Shown here in pieces: positions 21,270 through 32,549 of a DNA stretch of 64,000 nucleotides. The DNA comes from Papio anubis. Its lineage: Eukaryota > Chordata > Mammalia > Primates > Cercopithecidae. The notes beneath the pieces were generated by a model that made no database searches, had not been told where the DNA came from, and worked only from the letters and a program-made list of their open reading frames with translations. The first letter of the stretch is position 1. Each line of letters opens with the position of its first letter. The stretch is taken from NCBI RefSeq assembly GCF_008728515.1, contig NC_044977.1:171291139-171355138 (forward strand), read 5' to 3'. Position numbers and translations under genes: made by a program.

Positions 21270-21350
21270 CGTTCAATGACATTATCTTAACAATGAGGAA
21301 TTTGAGATTGAGCGTGGTCTGCTTTTCCCAAGGAAACACAGCTTGTCTGG
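21270..21350 (-). repeat. MIR SINE fragment
   Basis: 'aacaatgaggaatttgagat' to 'ttcccaaggaaacacagctt' is a diverged reverse complement of the MIR core (GATGAGGAAACTGAGGC...TTGCCCAAGGTCACACAGCT). Confidence 0.6.
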
Positions 21351-21554
21351 GACATGTAGTCATATCTTATCTTTCTTGTTTTAATGTGCTTCTTATATAT
21401 TCTGAATAATAGTAGGAAGGTTATATATCAAACACATAAAAAGTGACCATTCTTGACAAGGGATAATAACTAGTAAAATTACAAAACATGAATAAAAATG
21501 TCAGTATTTCCCTTCCCTCCTCGTTTTTTCTATACTACACATTTTATTATACCA

Positions 21555-21708
21555 AACCATTTACTTATTTATTTAGTTTCTTTCTCCCTGCTAGAATAAA
21601 ACCCCCGAAAGGGTTTTGTTTATGCTGTTCCCTAACATACCCCGAGTATTTAGAACAGTATTAAGGTGCTCAGCAAATATTGCTTGAATGAATGAATGAA
21701 CAAATGCA
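21555..21708 (+). repeat. L2 LINE 3' end
   Basis: 'tctccctgctagaataaaac', 'ttagaacagtattaaggtgc' and 'tcagcaaatattgcttgaat', followed by a short GAATGAATGAA tail, match the L2 3' terminus. Confidence 0.85.
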
Positions 21709-21737
21709 ATTAAGACTCTTCAGAGAGATAGAATGTG

Positions 21738-22168
21738 TGTAAGGCTGTTCTTGAGTTGCTACGAAGGAATAACTGAAACTAGGTAATTTATAGAGAAAAG
21801 AAATTTAATTGGCTCGCAGTTCCAGTTCTGTAGGTTGTACAAGCATGGTGCTGGCATCTGCTTGGGTTGTGAAGAGACCTCAGGGAGCTTTTACACATGG
21901 CAGAAAGCAAAGCAGGAGCTAGCACGTCACATGGCAAAAGCGGGAGCAAGAAAGGGCAACGGGGGCAAAGCAGGGGAGTGCTACGCACTGTTAAACAACC
22001 AGATCTCATGAGAACTCACTCATTATTGCAAGGACAGTGCCAAGGGGGTGGTGCCAAATCATTCATGAGAAATCTGCCCCTATGATCCTATCACCTTTCA
22101 CAAGGCTTTACCGCCAATACTGGGGATTACATCTCAACATAAGATTTGGAGGGGACATCCAAACTTTA
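21738..22168 (-). mobile_element. MST-type MaLR solo LTR, minus strand
   Basis: The reverse complement of an MST/THE1-class LTR is readable throughout: 'aactaggtaatttatagaga', 'tttacacatggcagaaagca', 'ccagatctcatgagaactca', 'tctgcccctatgatcctatc', and 'gatttggaggggacatccaa' at the end. Length and order are complete enough for a solo LTR. A more diverged MSTB-MSTD type seems likelier than THE1. Confidence 0.85.
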
Positions 22169-24262
22169 TTAGTGTATTTATTGTTCTGAATGAGACACTA
22201 GGGATCCAAGGATTTCAGTTTCAATCTGAGGGAAAAAATTTTCTCTTTTTCTAATATTCTGAAATTTTGAATATAGGTTAATCAGAAGTCTCATCCACTT
22301 ATAGATAGTAAAATACTGATTTCTCAACTTTATTCCAGTGATTCTGTTGAATTTCTCCTGTTGACTTTTCAAGCAAGTCATTTGCTCTAATTTTGCATTT
22401 CTTGGCTATATTTAAACATTCTATCAATAAAGCTTACCTTAGGAGATAGCCCCAAAATCTAGGATGTAGTCTCATCCTAAATATCAGTGCCATACTGTGT
22501 TGAAATAGGATACTATTCCCTTTCACTCTCTTTGTCTATTTTTTTTTTTTTTTCTAGAAGAGAAAACGTCTCACTGCACCATACATTTGGTCGGGCCCTC
22601 TGACATGACAATGTTATCTCTTTTTGTTATTTGTTTTACAGAAAAAAAAATGTATTTCCTTTCTTAAAGCAATGAGATCTCATTGAGCCCCTCAGATGCT
22701 GGCTGCCAAGTCCCCAGCTGCTGAACTTGCACCTTTTGCAACTCACCAGGGGAAGGTGACCTGGACACAGGGTCCATCATACTCCTGGGAAGCCCCTGCC
22801 TTCTTCATTATCTTTAAAGTTCATGAAAAGGTCTTTCCTCTTATCGAGGAACTCTTTACTTAATAAAGTGCTCCACACGGAATACATAAGCAGCAGCCTA
22901 CCCTGGGTCTAGGTGAATGTCTGCAAACAAACATGAAACATGGCTCCCTGTGTTGCGACGAGGGATGTAGGTTAAAAATGAAACAGAAGGCTGAAGACAT
23001 GTCACCTGTTCCCACTGTCAGCATAACAAGTGGACACTAATATATGTGAGTCCACAGACAACAGTTTAGTCAAACCTTGACTTTGCCTTTCCATGGGTCC
23101 CAACCACTTGACCCCTTCATCAGTCAGCTGGAACTCCATTTTGCTGGTGACTGAGTCAGGTTGGTCATGTAGAAGATCCCTGGGACCAGAGGAAGTTGTT
23201 GTTTCTGGGCTGTTGTGATTTTATTCAACTTTGTTTGGAAGCACGAGCACTTTCCTGGGTGCATGGTCATCCCACAGGTGCGTGTTGAAGACACTTTGGA
23301 GTTTATTCTTCTCTTACAGAAGCATATATAGATGTGATGAAGTCCTGTAGTCATGTAGGCTAGGATGAGTTCATACTTCATGTCCATGAAGTCGCAGCCC
23401 AAAGATTTGCCAAAGTCAAGGTTTTACAGCACCATAGGATGCTTTTGTGAGAAGTGATAAAGGAATCACCCTGAAGGAAGGCAGACGCATGGATACATGG
23501 CTTGAAGAATACATTTCAGCTCTTTCACCCTCCTTAGCTGGACCTCTGCTTCTGCTGGGTGTAACATTCACCGTTGTGCAGAGCAGACCTCAGCTTTTTG
23601 TCTCTCCTCCATCCCTAGCTCTCCTGCTCCCTGCCACCATGTCATTTTGAAAATAAAAAGAAGACCAAGTTCTCAGACTTGCATTGCAGTCCTATTCAAC
23701 TGAAAACATCTTCTTCCCTTAGGTTAGAAGGTTAGTTGGCCTTAAGAATGCATTTTGGAAATTTTGCACCTGTCTGCCCTGTGATGTGACCAAAACTACC
23801 ACCGGGAAGCTCTCCTCTGTCATCTTCCTACATTTAACTTTGATTTCAAAGTTATCAAACTAAACTCTCTTAATAAGATAAATTTGTTAATCTCTCTCCC
23901 TCTATGACATATTACTACAGCCAACATCTTACTGAAATTATCCCCACAAGACATTCTCGGTTGTCTTTTACCAACACTTTTCTCCTGAGCTGGTTCTATT
24001 TTCTGGAGATGAGGTTTCAGAATAGGCTCTATAGCTTCTCAGATTATCAATTTAAGATAGAAAATAATAGAAGTAGATACTAGCTAGCAGAAAAGATTTG
24101 TGAAGTAAGACGGCTAGGCATGGCCTGTCCATTACAGTCTACACTGGGTTAATGGATTCTAGAGAAAATTCTCTTCATATCATTTCTCATTCCTGTCCCA
24201 GTACACCCTGTGCAGCACAGTGCTAGGCATATAAAATAATAAAATTTTTAGGTTAGGAGGAT
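22169..24262. other. Unclassified, GC-richer segment (possible old pseudogene)
   Basis: 22169-22530 is plain unique sequence. From a poly(T) at 22538-22553 to about 23650 the DNA is visibly richer in C and G than its surroundings. Read on the minus strand it would end in a poly(A), as a processed transcript copy would. Its longest frame (92 codons, 23402-23124, minus) does not resemble a protein I know. 23650-24262 looks unique. A retrocopy is only one explanation; an ancient LTR or exon-like conserved sequence are others. Confidence 0.3.
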
Positions 24263-24264
24263 CA

Positions 24265-24458
24265 TCTTGACCACAGGCCAGCAAATTGTGACCACAGGCC
24301 AAATCTGGTGTGTATGCAGCCTACTTGAGTAAACAAGATTTTCTTGAAACCCAGCTATGCCCATTCACTTATGTGTTATCTATGGCTGTTTTCTCATCAC
24401 AAGGTCAGAAGTTGCAGAGAGTTCATCTGACCCCTGAAAGCCTAAAATCTTTATCTGA
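24265..24458 (+). mobile_element. hAT-like non-autonomous DNA element, left part
   Basis: 'aggccagcaaattgtgacca' with 'caggccaaatctggt', 'cttgaaacccagctatgccc', 'tatctatggctgttttctca' and 'agcctaaaatctttatctga' follow the order of a common hAT-type MER element (CGGGCCAAATCCGGCCC... ATTGTCTATGGCTGCTTT...). It is interrupted by the Alu at 24459 and resumes at 24752. An inverted copy of the same family lies at 25530-25742. Confidence 0.7.
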
Positions 24459-24742
24459 TTTTTTTTTTTTTTTTTTGAGACAGAGTCTCACTCTGTTGCC
24501 CAAGTAAGAGTCGGCTCACTGCAACCTCTGCCTCCTGTGTTCAAGAAATTCTCGTGCCTCAGTCTCCTGAGTAACTGGGATTGCAGGGCACACTACCACG
24601 CCTGGCTAAGTTTTATATTTTTAGTAGAGACGGGGTTTCATCATGTTGGCCACGCTGGTCTCAAACTCCTGACCTCAAGTGATTCGCCCACCACAGCCTC
24701 CCAAAGTGCTGGGATTATAGACATGAGCCACCATGCCCAGGT
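24459..24742 (-). mobile_element. Alu, minus strand, with internal deletion
   Basis: Poly(T), then 'gagacagagtctcactctgt', 'ggctcactgcaacctctgcc', 'tagtagagacggggtttcat' and 'agcctcccaaagtgctggga' to 'gagccaccatgcccag'. About 25 bp is missing after 'gttgcccaagtaagagtcgg'. The flanking 'tttatctga' at 24450-24458 and 24743-24751 is the target-site duplication, derived from the hAT-like host element. Confidence 0.95.
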
Positions 24743-24790
24743 TTTATCTGACTTTTTACAGAAAAATGTTTGCTGACTCTTGCTCTAGAC
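24743..24790 (+). mobile_element. hAT-like element, right part
   Basis: 'tttatctgactttttacaga' and 'aaaatgtttgctgactcttg' continue the element interrupted by the Alu (consensus end like TTTACAGAAAAAGTTTGCCGACCCCTG). Confidence 0.7.
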
Positions 24791-24837
24791 CTACCACATA
24801 AAAGTCCATTCAACATTATTTTTTAACGTTGATATGG

Positions 24838-25012
24838 ATTCTTCTGGTCCAGACGCTTATTTGCTGTGTGACTTTGGGTCAATTACCTTTCTGTGCCTCA
24901 GTGTCCTCATTTTGATAACAGTACCTATCTCATAAAGTTGTAAAGATTAATTAATGAAGTTACAGCTCTCAGAGTCATGCCTGGGACATAGCTCTCAGCA
25001 AATACTAACTTT
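24838..25012 (+). repeat. MIR SINE
   Basis: 'tttgctgtgtgactttgggt', 'ttctgtgcctcagtgtcctc', 'ctcataaagttgtaaagatt' and 'catgcctgggacatagctct' give the MIR core and 3' end in plus orientation. Confidence 0.9.
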
Positions 25013-25529
25013 TATTCATCAGATCAATTGATATTATTGATGCTGAAAATATGGTCTTGTTACCAAGGACCAAGATAGACATGTTCAAGGCACTTGACTG
25101 TATTATTTTATTTGAGAGTGGCAAAAACATAAAGTAGATAGAATCCTAAAAGTGAACTGACAGCAGGGTGAGTGCTGAGCAGAGGAAAGAAATTTGTTCT
25201 ATAAAGCTTCTTGATTAGCATAGATTTAAGCCATTTCTACAAAGACACAAGAAAGAATATTTTTAGAATAGATATCAAATTACTGCAGTCATTAATTTTT
25301 AAAGCACCATTAGAAGAAATAGTTCCCAGGATATAGTATGTTTTGCAATATATTGCAAAAGCATTATAGCCCTATAGAAATTTATTAATAAAGATCAATA
25401 GCACCAAAGAATACGTAGGACATTTTCTTGTAGAATGAGAACTCCAGCATCAAGGGATGGAACAGCTGCCTGGTTCAACTCCCCATGATTCAAATCTGAA
25501 ATTCAAAATGTAAACTGTATTATTTATAT
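25013..25529. other. Unique AT-rich sequence
   Basis: No gene or repeat was recognised. Confidence 0.5.
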
Positions 25530-25742
25530 CAGAGATTGACACATTTTTTAATTAAGGGCCCAACGGTAAAATTGTTTGGCTTTGGGGGAGTCATGTGTTC
25601 TTTTGTAACTCTGCTGTTATAGCACAAAAGCAGCCATAAACAATATATAAATGAATGTGTATGTCTGTGTTCTAGCAAAAATTTATAAAATAGGTGATGG
25701 GCCAAATTTGGCCCCGACCTGTAATTTGCAGACTCATGATTT
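25530..25742 (-). mobile_element. hAT-like non-autonomous DNA element, inverted copy
   Basis: Read on the minus strand it gives a near-complete copy of the family seen at 24265-24790: a cggggccaaatttggccc-type block, atatattgtttatggctgct, then aggcaaacttt-type terminal sequence reduced to 'agattgacacattttt' on the plus strand. The two copies lie in opposite orientation about 0.8-1.3 kb apart. Confidence 0.7.
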
Positions 25743-26191
25743 AAATAATTACAAATCATGTTTCCTTTTTCTTCTCTTTCCGTCACTTTCCCATTCTTGC
25801 ATATACAACTTTATTTCCCTCACTTAAAATATATCCATTTGCCAAGAACATAAGGTCTATCTGAAAGAAAAGAGATGTATTTTACTACCTAAATTTCACT
25901 TTGTTTTGCTGGGGATTTCCGTTTAGTGGGTTGGAGTGGGTGGCGAGCATTGTCGTTTTCTTCTAATAAGTTGAAGTGACATTGTCAAAGACATTAATGA
26001 ACAAGAAACCAGCAATGGGCTGTGATTAAAAAGTTTACCTAAACCCTATTTTTATTTTTGTGATTCTAAAATGAAAAAGTAAATAAGCTCAATGCCGAAA
26101 TAAATAATATAGACTACGCTAAATTGAGCATCAATAATTTTAACAACTTTCTATTTACATGACCTATGTTACATTAGAAAAAGTGTATATT
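25743..26191. other. Unique AT-rich sequence
   Basis: No gene or repeat was recognised. Confidence 0.5.
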
Positions 26192-26486
26192 GGCCGGGTG
26201 CGGTGGCTCACGCCTATAATCCCAGCACTCTGGGAGGCCAAGGTGGGCAGATCACAAGGTCAGGAGTTCGAGACCAGCCTGGCCAACACTGCAAAACTCC
26301 TTCTCTACTAAAAATACAAAAATTAGCCAGGCGTGGGTGGCACACGCCTGTAATCCCGGCTACTCGGGAGGCTGAGGCAGAAGAATGTCTTGAACTCGGG
26401 AGGCAGAGGTTGCAGTGAGCTGAGATTGTGCCACTGCACTCCAGCCTGGCGACAGAGCTAGACTGTCTCAAAAGAAAAAAAGAAAA
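26192..26486 (+). mobile_element. Full-length Alu (AluS-like)
   Basis: 'ggccgggtgcggtggctcac' head, 'atcacaaggtcaggagttcg' (the 'agatcac-aggtcaggag' form typical of AluSc/Sp-like copies), both monomers, 'cactgcactccagcctggcg', and an A-rich tail with G interruptions. It is one of the least diverged Alus in the window. Open frames over it on both strands are ordinary Alu by-products. Confidence 0.97.
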
Positions 26487-26929
26487 CGTAAATCATGTTA
26501 AATCTGAGGCAGTGTGCTATCTAGACCATTGTGTCCATAAATCTTCATATCATCTATTATCTCTCCATCTGATGCTATTTCCATAAATGTGCCAGTTATT
26601 TTCCACTTTTTTGTGAGTATGAAAAAAATATATTACAAACCTGTGATTATTAGCTTGAACTCCATTTCCCCGTGAACTAAAAGACCAAAGCAATTTAGGG
26701 AAACTCCGAGTAAAGCTATGTAGAGTAAAAATCTTAATTACCAAAGGTCACTCACTTGGGAGCCTGAACTAGGCCACGGATGGGAAGTAAGGGAGGTCCC
26801 TGAGCATTGTGGCACATAGTGTTCTTGTATTTTACTCTCAGGAGAAGCTCTCAGGTTTTCTTCCGAATTCACATTTTAAAGACCATGCTTTGGTTTTTTT
26901 TCTTGCCCACTACAATATTTTTTTTAACT
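26487..26929. other. Unique AT-rich sequence
   Basis: No gene or repeat was recognised. Confidence 0.5.
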
Positions 26930-27482
26930 TTTAAATGACGCCTGCCATCCATATAAGATACTATATATATAGTAAGAATATAGTTGAAATAATTCACTGG
27001 TGTACATAGTGCTCAGATCAAAAAAGAGAAAATTACCAGCACCTGACGAGCACCTTATTTTCCCTCTTTCTTTCCTGTTCCCCAAGGCCTCACTGTCCTG
27101 CCTTCTGACAGCATAGATCTGTACAGCTTGTTTTTGTACTCTATAATCACACAGTTTGGGCCCTTTTGTGTCTGACGCCTTTAGCTCAATTTTATGTTTT
27201 TGGGATTTATTCGTGTTGTTGCATGTAGCTATGGTTGGTTCTTTTTCACTTCCTGGTGGTATTCCATTGTATGAATATACCACATTTTATTTATCCATTC
27301 TATTGCATTGACATTTGGGAAGTTTCCAGTTTCGAAGCATTACCAATAAGGCACTCTGAGCATCCTCGTACATGTCTTTTGGTGACCATGTGCGCATTAC
27401 CAGAGTATCTACCTAGAAGTGAAATTGCTGAGTTGTAGGATATACATATGTTCAGCTTTAATAGTTTCTGTGGAACAATTGC
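26930..27482 (-). mobile_element. Old L1M 3' end, minus strand
   Basis: In reverse L1 order: 'aaataattcactggtgtaca', 'gttgttgcatgtagctatgg', 'cctggtggtattccattgta', 'catttatttatccattctat' region, 'gacatttgggaagtttccag' and 'gtgaaattgctgagttgtag'. This is an L1MC/ME-type ORF2 end and 3'UTR with heavy decay. Confidence 0.8.
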
Positions 27483-28555
27483 CTTAAGCCCAAAACAGCT
27501 TTTAAACAAACTGGAAGTCAGTCCTGCTAAAGGCAGGCATACTGATGGCAACAGCGATGAGAGTTAGAATAATGTTTAGGAGTGCTTAGCTTTGACTCAC
27601 CAAAGATGTCAAACTGTGGTCAATAATGCCTATTTAAAATGGCAAGGTAGGGCACCTTCCATAATATAAGTCTGGACTCTTATGATAAGTTTCTCTTACT
27701 TGGCAATGTCATTTTTGCAGAACCGTTCATTTCCCATATGATCTGCTCTTTCCTTATGAATGAATATAGATTTTGTCATATATTTCTAGACACGCTGTTG
27801 GCCAACCAAAGCATAGAAATACTAGTAAAAAAAAAAAAAAAAAATCCAGAGATGCCAACTCACCAAAGCCATGTATACAGAGCATTTTCATATATTTCTG
27901 TGAAAATGCAATACAGTTGATTCACAGTCAGCATAGACAGATGGGAGTTTTGAGGTCAAATATAAAGCATGTGTGCTCCCAGAAAAGCAGCATTTTGAGT
28001 TTGAAACTCAGGTCGAAGCACTTAGTGGGGCCCTATCCTTGGCTTCTTTGCTTTCTCACTCTGTGCTGGCAGGGCTCTTGTTGACTTCAAAGGGAGAGGC
28101 TCTGGCCAGGTAAGAGAAGTTCTCTTTGAGCGATTAACTTGAGCAAATGAGCTGCATTGGAGCACTTCCTACCAATAAGATCTTGCCTGTGCTAACTAGG
28201 AGCATTTTTATAATTTTGAAGAATGTGAGTGCTTATAATAAGTATTTCAGCCACACACCGGGAGACAATATCTGGGATAGGTGGGTTCAGTGGCTTTTAA
28301 AAATAAATTTAAAATAGCGTATCAGTAAGTATGTATGTAAATATAAATACATAAAATACGAACATCCATTTGTATAAGTCTGTATTTTTCACATTGAATT
28401 AATGGGTCTGCAGAAGAAATTTTCCTACTGTAAGAATCCTCAACATTTTAACAGGGCGCCCTGAAATGCCCCTGAAGGGACTTCAGCACTTGGGTGGAGC
28501 TGGCTCAATTTACACAGATGAAAATTTCCTGTTCTGAGCTCTCACTTTGGGCTAG
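27483..28555. other. Unique sequence with a poly(A) run
   Basis: A run of A at 27826-27844 has no recognisable retroelement body upstream. The rest shows no gene or classifiable repeat. Confidence 0.5.
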
Positions 28556-28559
28556 GTTC

Positions 28560-28728
28560 TTTCTGAACTTTGCTTCCCATCTCTGAGATAACTCTGAAAG
28601 GATAACATTGCTGTTCCCATTTTATATATGCAAAAACAGAGGCTGAGCCTCTTCCCCAGTGGCATGTAGTTAGCAAGTAGTAGACCTATGATCTTCACCC
28701 ATCCACTTTCTCCACTGTTACCTCAGGG
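28560..28728 (-). repeat. MIR SINE, minus strand
   Basis: 'tgttcccattttatatatgc' followed by 'aaaaacagaggctgagcctc' and 'gcatgtagttagcaagtagt' is the reverse complement of the MIR core. Confidence 0.85.
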
Positions 28729-28914
28729 AGGAGTCAGAAGTTATTTTTGAGGGTGCATGTAAACCACACACAACAACAACATGAATGACTAGGGAAGGAA
28801 ATAATGGGAATCAGAATACATGTCCAGTGAGTAGCAGGTGGAAAATCCATGAAGATATAAAACACTTATATAGTGGGGCTGATTGATTTCACTCAAGTTA
28901 GTAAAAATCCCAGC

Positions 28915-29072
28915 CAGTGGTTCTTAATCCCAGCTGTACATGGACTCACCTGGGGCCCAAGTGTCAGTACCTTAACTTCTGTTTCATTTGGTTTTGGATG
29001 AAGCCTGGGCAGCAGTTTACCTGAAATGATTCCTAGGTGGTTCTTTGTAGCCAGGGTTGAGAACCACAGACT
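28915..29072 (+). mobile_element. MER5A-like hAT-Charlie element
   Basis: The ends are near inverted repeats: 'cagtggttcttaatcccagc' at the left and 'agccagggttgagaaccaca' at the right. The interior has 'ggactcacctggggcccaag' and 'gaaatgattcctaggtggtt'. Length of about 160 bp suits a MER5A-type MITE. Confidence 0.85.
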
Positions 29073-29949
29073 AAGATGAAATGTCTTTGTAGGCTGAAAA
29101 ATTAAAGCTAAATCATAAATGTGATTTTTTTTTATAAAGAAAACATGGAAATAGAAGTGTTTTGGGGAAAGGGTTTGACAAACTGTGGACTGTTCTACCT
29201 ATGACACATTAGTGAAATGATAAATGGAAAAGAACGTAATTTATGGAGGTCATCTGACGTGTCCATCCACAGTACTGACCATTCACATAGTGAAGAATAT
29301 GGACAAGAGAGTGAGTGAGCACTGAAGCGGGGTCATCTGTATTGCCTCTCCACACGTGGCAAGAAGGCCTGGGGTGCTGAAGTGCAGCAGGAGGAAGTTC
29401 TACCTCGGGAACCCATGCCTGAGGGACTTCATGGGACCAACAGAAACAGCGTGTTGGAGGGTATTAAGGGGATCCTTTCTCTCTATGATTTGAAACCAGC
29501 CTTTCCTGGTAGCTTGCCCATCACAGTTCCTCTGGCCTTCTGTCTATGGAAAGGAAGATCAGAATGAAGGGAGTCATTCAAACGTGAAAAAATAAGAGGC
29601 CACCTGGGTCTTAAGAGGACCAGGACTCTTCCCTGGAATGTTCTACACATGGAGCCGCACTCTATGATTTAAGAAAGTAATGTCTGGCATATTTTGATTT
29701 CAGACTCTAGTATTTTTTATACCAAACTGAAACTGGCACTTTGTAGGGAAAGAACTTTAGGATTTTCATTTCAACTAAGCCAGGTTTTAAAAGAAATTCT
29801 TCCCAGAAGTGCCTTCCACACTCAAGGACATGGACTAATGCTTTCAGAGCCCTAAACTTAAAAATATGTGCTTGAAGCAGTCAGAGAGGTGCAGGTATAC
29901 ATATGTACTTATTGTTAAAGTAACGTAAATGTGTAGTTTCATTATTAAA
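29073..29949. other. Unique sequence
   Basis: No gene or repeat was recognised. The 61-codon frame at 29382-29567 has no recognisable content. Confidence 0.5.
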
Positions 29950-30168
29950 GGTGGACACCTCAGAATACCACCCATGGAAGAGGCTGGATATTACCAGACA
30001 GCCCACGGGCCCCCCCAGCTTGCTGCCTCCTAAATACAGTCCTCTCCCCCACAAGAGGAATCACTGATTTCTATGGTAATTCATTTCTTATTTTTTTCAT
30101 TTCTTTATACCTTTATCAGCCAAATGTATATCCATAAACACTAAATGTTACCTGCTTTAAAAAAATAT
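29950..30168 (-). mobile_element. Old L1M 3'UTR fragment, minus strand (tentative)
   Basis: 'ccacaagaggaatcactgat', 'ttctatggtaattcatttct' and 'ttatcagccaaatgtatatc' resemble a reversed L1M 3'UTR block. It ends where the plus-strand L1PB begins, so that element probably inserted in or beside it. Confidence 0.45.
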
Positions 30169-30169
30169 T

Positions 30170-30552
30170 TACTGATAGACTGGGTAAAGAAAATGTGGTA
30201 CATATACACCATGGAATACTATGCAGCCATAAAAAGGAATGAGTTCAAATCCTTTGCAGGGACATGGATGAAGCTGGAAGCCATCATCCTCAGCAAACTA
30301 ACACAGGAACAGAAAACCTAACACTGCATGTTCTCACTCATAAGTAGGAGCTGAACATTGAGAACACATAGACACAGAGAGGGGGACAACACACACTAGG
30401 GCCTATTGTGGGGTGGTGGGGGAGGTAAGGGGAAGGAACTTAGAGGATGGGTCAATAGGTGCAGCAAACCACCATAGTACATGTATACTTATGTAGCAAG
30501 CCTGCACATTCTGCATGTGTATCCCGTTTTTTTTTTTTTTTTGGAAGAAACA
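30170..30552 (+). mobile_element. 5'-truncated L1 3' end (L1PB or old L1PA)
   Basis: It begins 'gactgggtaaagaaaatgtg', passes the ORF2 end ('tgcagccataaaaaggaatg', 'gcatgttctcactcataagt'), the 3'UTR 'tagggcctattgtggggtgg' and 'cctgcacattctgcatgtgt', and finishes with 'atcccg' plus a T-run and 'ggaagaaa'. That ending, rather than a plain A-tail, is typical of L1PB-like copies. Only about 380 bp is retained. Confidence 0.9.
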
Positions 30553-30614
30553 TAATATATATGTATTTTATATATATACACACACACACATATAAATATA
30601 TATATATATTATTT
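30553..30614. repeat. Compound TA/CA microsatellite
   Basis: Alternating TATA, a short CACACACACA block, then TATATATATATA directly after the L1 tail. It probably grew from that tail. Confidence 0.9.
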
Positions 30615-30689
30615 CGAGCTCTTTTAGTCTATAGTTTTGCTCCTCCATTGGTCTATTTACTTCATTGCAATTTACTTGTTGAAGAAATC

Positions 30690-31080
30690 AGATCATCTCT
30701 TTTTTCCCTCAGCTGAGATTTTGCTGATTTCATTCCCACAGTGTAGAGTCCCATCTTTCTCTGGACTACGTATTTTTTACAAATTGGTAGTTGGATCTAG
30801 GGCCTAATGACATCCGGATTTGATTGTTCAAGGATGGCTTCTTAGATGGTGATGTGTTCTCATCAAGAGATGCGTGCTATCTAATTGTCTCTCTTGGAAG
30901 CAGCCATTGATTCTCAATCCTTCATTCATTAGGAGGAAGTAGTGATATTGCAATTTTATTCTTCATTAATTTATTAGAATTGATTTCTATACAGAGAAAC
31001 TTCCTCTCATCTACAATGTGGTTACCTGTTGGTACAGTTTGTAGAAGAACAGGATGAATGTTTAAGTATTTCATTTTGCC
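30690..31080. mobile_element. Old interspersed repeat, family uncertain
   Basis: 'gatggtgatgtgttctcatc', 'gaagcagccattgattctca', 'cagagaaacttcctctcatc' and 'tgtggttacctgttggtaca' occur in an order I recognise from a frequent ancient repeat, probably a reversed L1ME/L1M 3' region. I cannot name the family safely. Confidence 0.45.
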
Positions 31081-31369
31081 AATGTTCAAAATAAACCCTC
31101 AATTCCCTAGCATCCTTTCAAAAAGGTGGCCATTTTATTATTTTTGTATCATTAGGAGCTGGGGATAATAAGCATATATGACTTGTTTCAATCTATCATA
31201 GTGGTTACAATATCTCTTAGGAGAATGTTTTTATGGTTATATGATAGTCAATATTATGCCTGTATAGCCATTACCACAGGGATGATTGAGAGAGGACAAA
31301 GGGAGCCTGAAAAGGCCTACTCCCACCCCGCCATTCTGATCCTTGAAAGTTGTATGGCCAAGGGAAGCA
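31081..31369. other. Unique sequence
   Basis: No gene or repeat was recognised. Confidence 0.45.
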
Positions 31370-31622
31370 AGATGGCATAGTAGAGAGAGTTCAAGATTTG
31401 GAGTCACTGCCAGGAGACCTGGGATTGAATCTTTGGTTTGTCAGTTCCTAGCTGTGTGACCTTGTGTCTCCCCCTGAACATTTCTGAGACTCCCTTTCCT
31501 CATCTGTGAAATTGAGAGTAATAACTTTTGTCTTAGCTCAGTGTAATGTATTAATTGAGAATGTGCACTAAGCACCTAGCACAATGTCTGCTGCATAGTA
31601 GGCATTCAGTACAAGTTCCTTT
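31370..31622 (+). repeat. Near-complete MIR SINE
   Basis: The tRNA-like head 'aagatggcatagtagagaga' is followed by 'gacctgggattgaatctttg', core 'tagctgtgtgaccttgtgtc', 'ctttcctcatctgtgaaatt', and 3' end 'gcacaatgtctgctgcatag', 'taggcattcagtacaagttc'. It is the most complete MIR in the window. Confidence 0.95.
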
Positions 31623-32124
31623 CCTGTCCTGAGCTCCCTTTGCAAAGGGATACGCACCAAATCCTAAAGGCAATGAGTTCTAGACCTAGCCATAGGCAAA
31701 CTTATGAGAAATGGAAGCGCTTTTAAAAATGGGGTCATTCATTGGGCAACATGTTCAAAGATTTAAGCCCCATGAATCCATATGGTTCTCTCTTTTTAAA
31801 AAAAAAAAAATTCCCTCTACTCTTTTTTGTTTTCATCTACAGGAAGTTTTCATTATTGCCATTCAATAAAGTTTATTTTCATTCCCTTTGTTTTCTGAAT
31901 AAAGTTAACTGGTATTTCCTATAAGCCTTTTATTATAATACAAACCAGCTTCTCTAGCTTTTGAAAGGATGCCCTTAGCTACAGCACTGTGGGCTTCCCA
32001 GGCAGAGGACAGTCACCCCCACTTTTATCTAGCTTGAAGGACTCCAGCTTCTAGGGAGGATGGTTTTTCCTGGCACTGTTTCAGGAATGTGAGTCACCAG
32101 CCTTGCACCCCCACCCAGTGCACG
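31623..32124. other. Unique sequence
   Basis: No gene or repeat was recognised, apart from a poly(A) at 31797-31810. Confidence 0.5.
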
Positions 32125-32125
32125 T

Positions 32126-32158
<33 letters not shown>
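32125..32158 (+). repeat. (CA)n microsatellite
   Basis: An uninterrupted CA run of about 16 units flanked by 'ccagtgcacgtg' and 'cccctgagg'. It is likely length-polymorphic. Confidence 0.95.
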
Positions 32159-32159
<1 letters not shown>

Positions 32160-32549
32160 CTGAGGTTGCTTTTTTTGTTACTACACAGCCCCCAACAAGG
32201 CCCCTTTAAATACCCAGGGTGCTGCTCTATAGTTCTCAAGTTGTTCCTTTTCACTTGTGAAAAGTATCATTGTAAAATAGGAACATGCTTAGCAATTGCC
32301 ATTTATTTTCAAAGTGGAAGAAATTCTCCTCTCTGAATGCTGTGGCTGAAACCAGAAGAAGCAAGGCCAACCTCAACCTGTGGTTTCTCGGACTGGATGA
32401 CCTCTATTTACCTAGACAGAGAGGAGGACCCTCAGGAAACAGAAAACTTCTTCAACTGCAAGAGAAGCAGGAAGTCATTTGCTAAGACCTTACCTTGTTA
32501 TAGGGTTTGACCATATCTAGCAAAAGGCTTTCATGTGCCCTGCTGCCTA

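Larger units (their letters stand above)
20078..21270. other. Unique sequence with an internal local duplication
   Basis: No gene or family repeat was recognised. The two copies of a roughly 220-bp duplication at 20318-20540 and 21040-21262 are listed separately; the roughly 500 bp between them looks unique. Confidence 0.5.

Noticed and set aside
27826..27844. Poly(A) as the tail of a retrocopy
   Set aside because: No transcript-like or SINE/LINE body was recognisable upstream and no target-site duplication was found.
31370..31450. tRNA-like sequence
   Set aside because: It is the tRNA-derived head of a MIR; cloverleaf arms are not maintained, and the core and 3' end of MIR follow.
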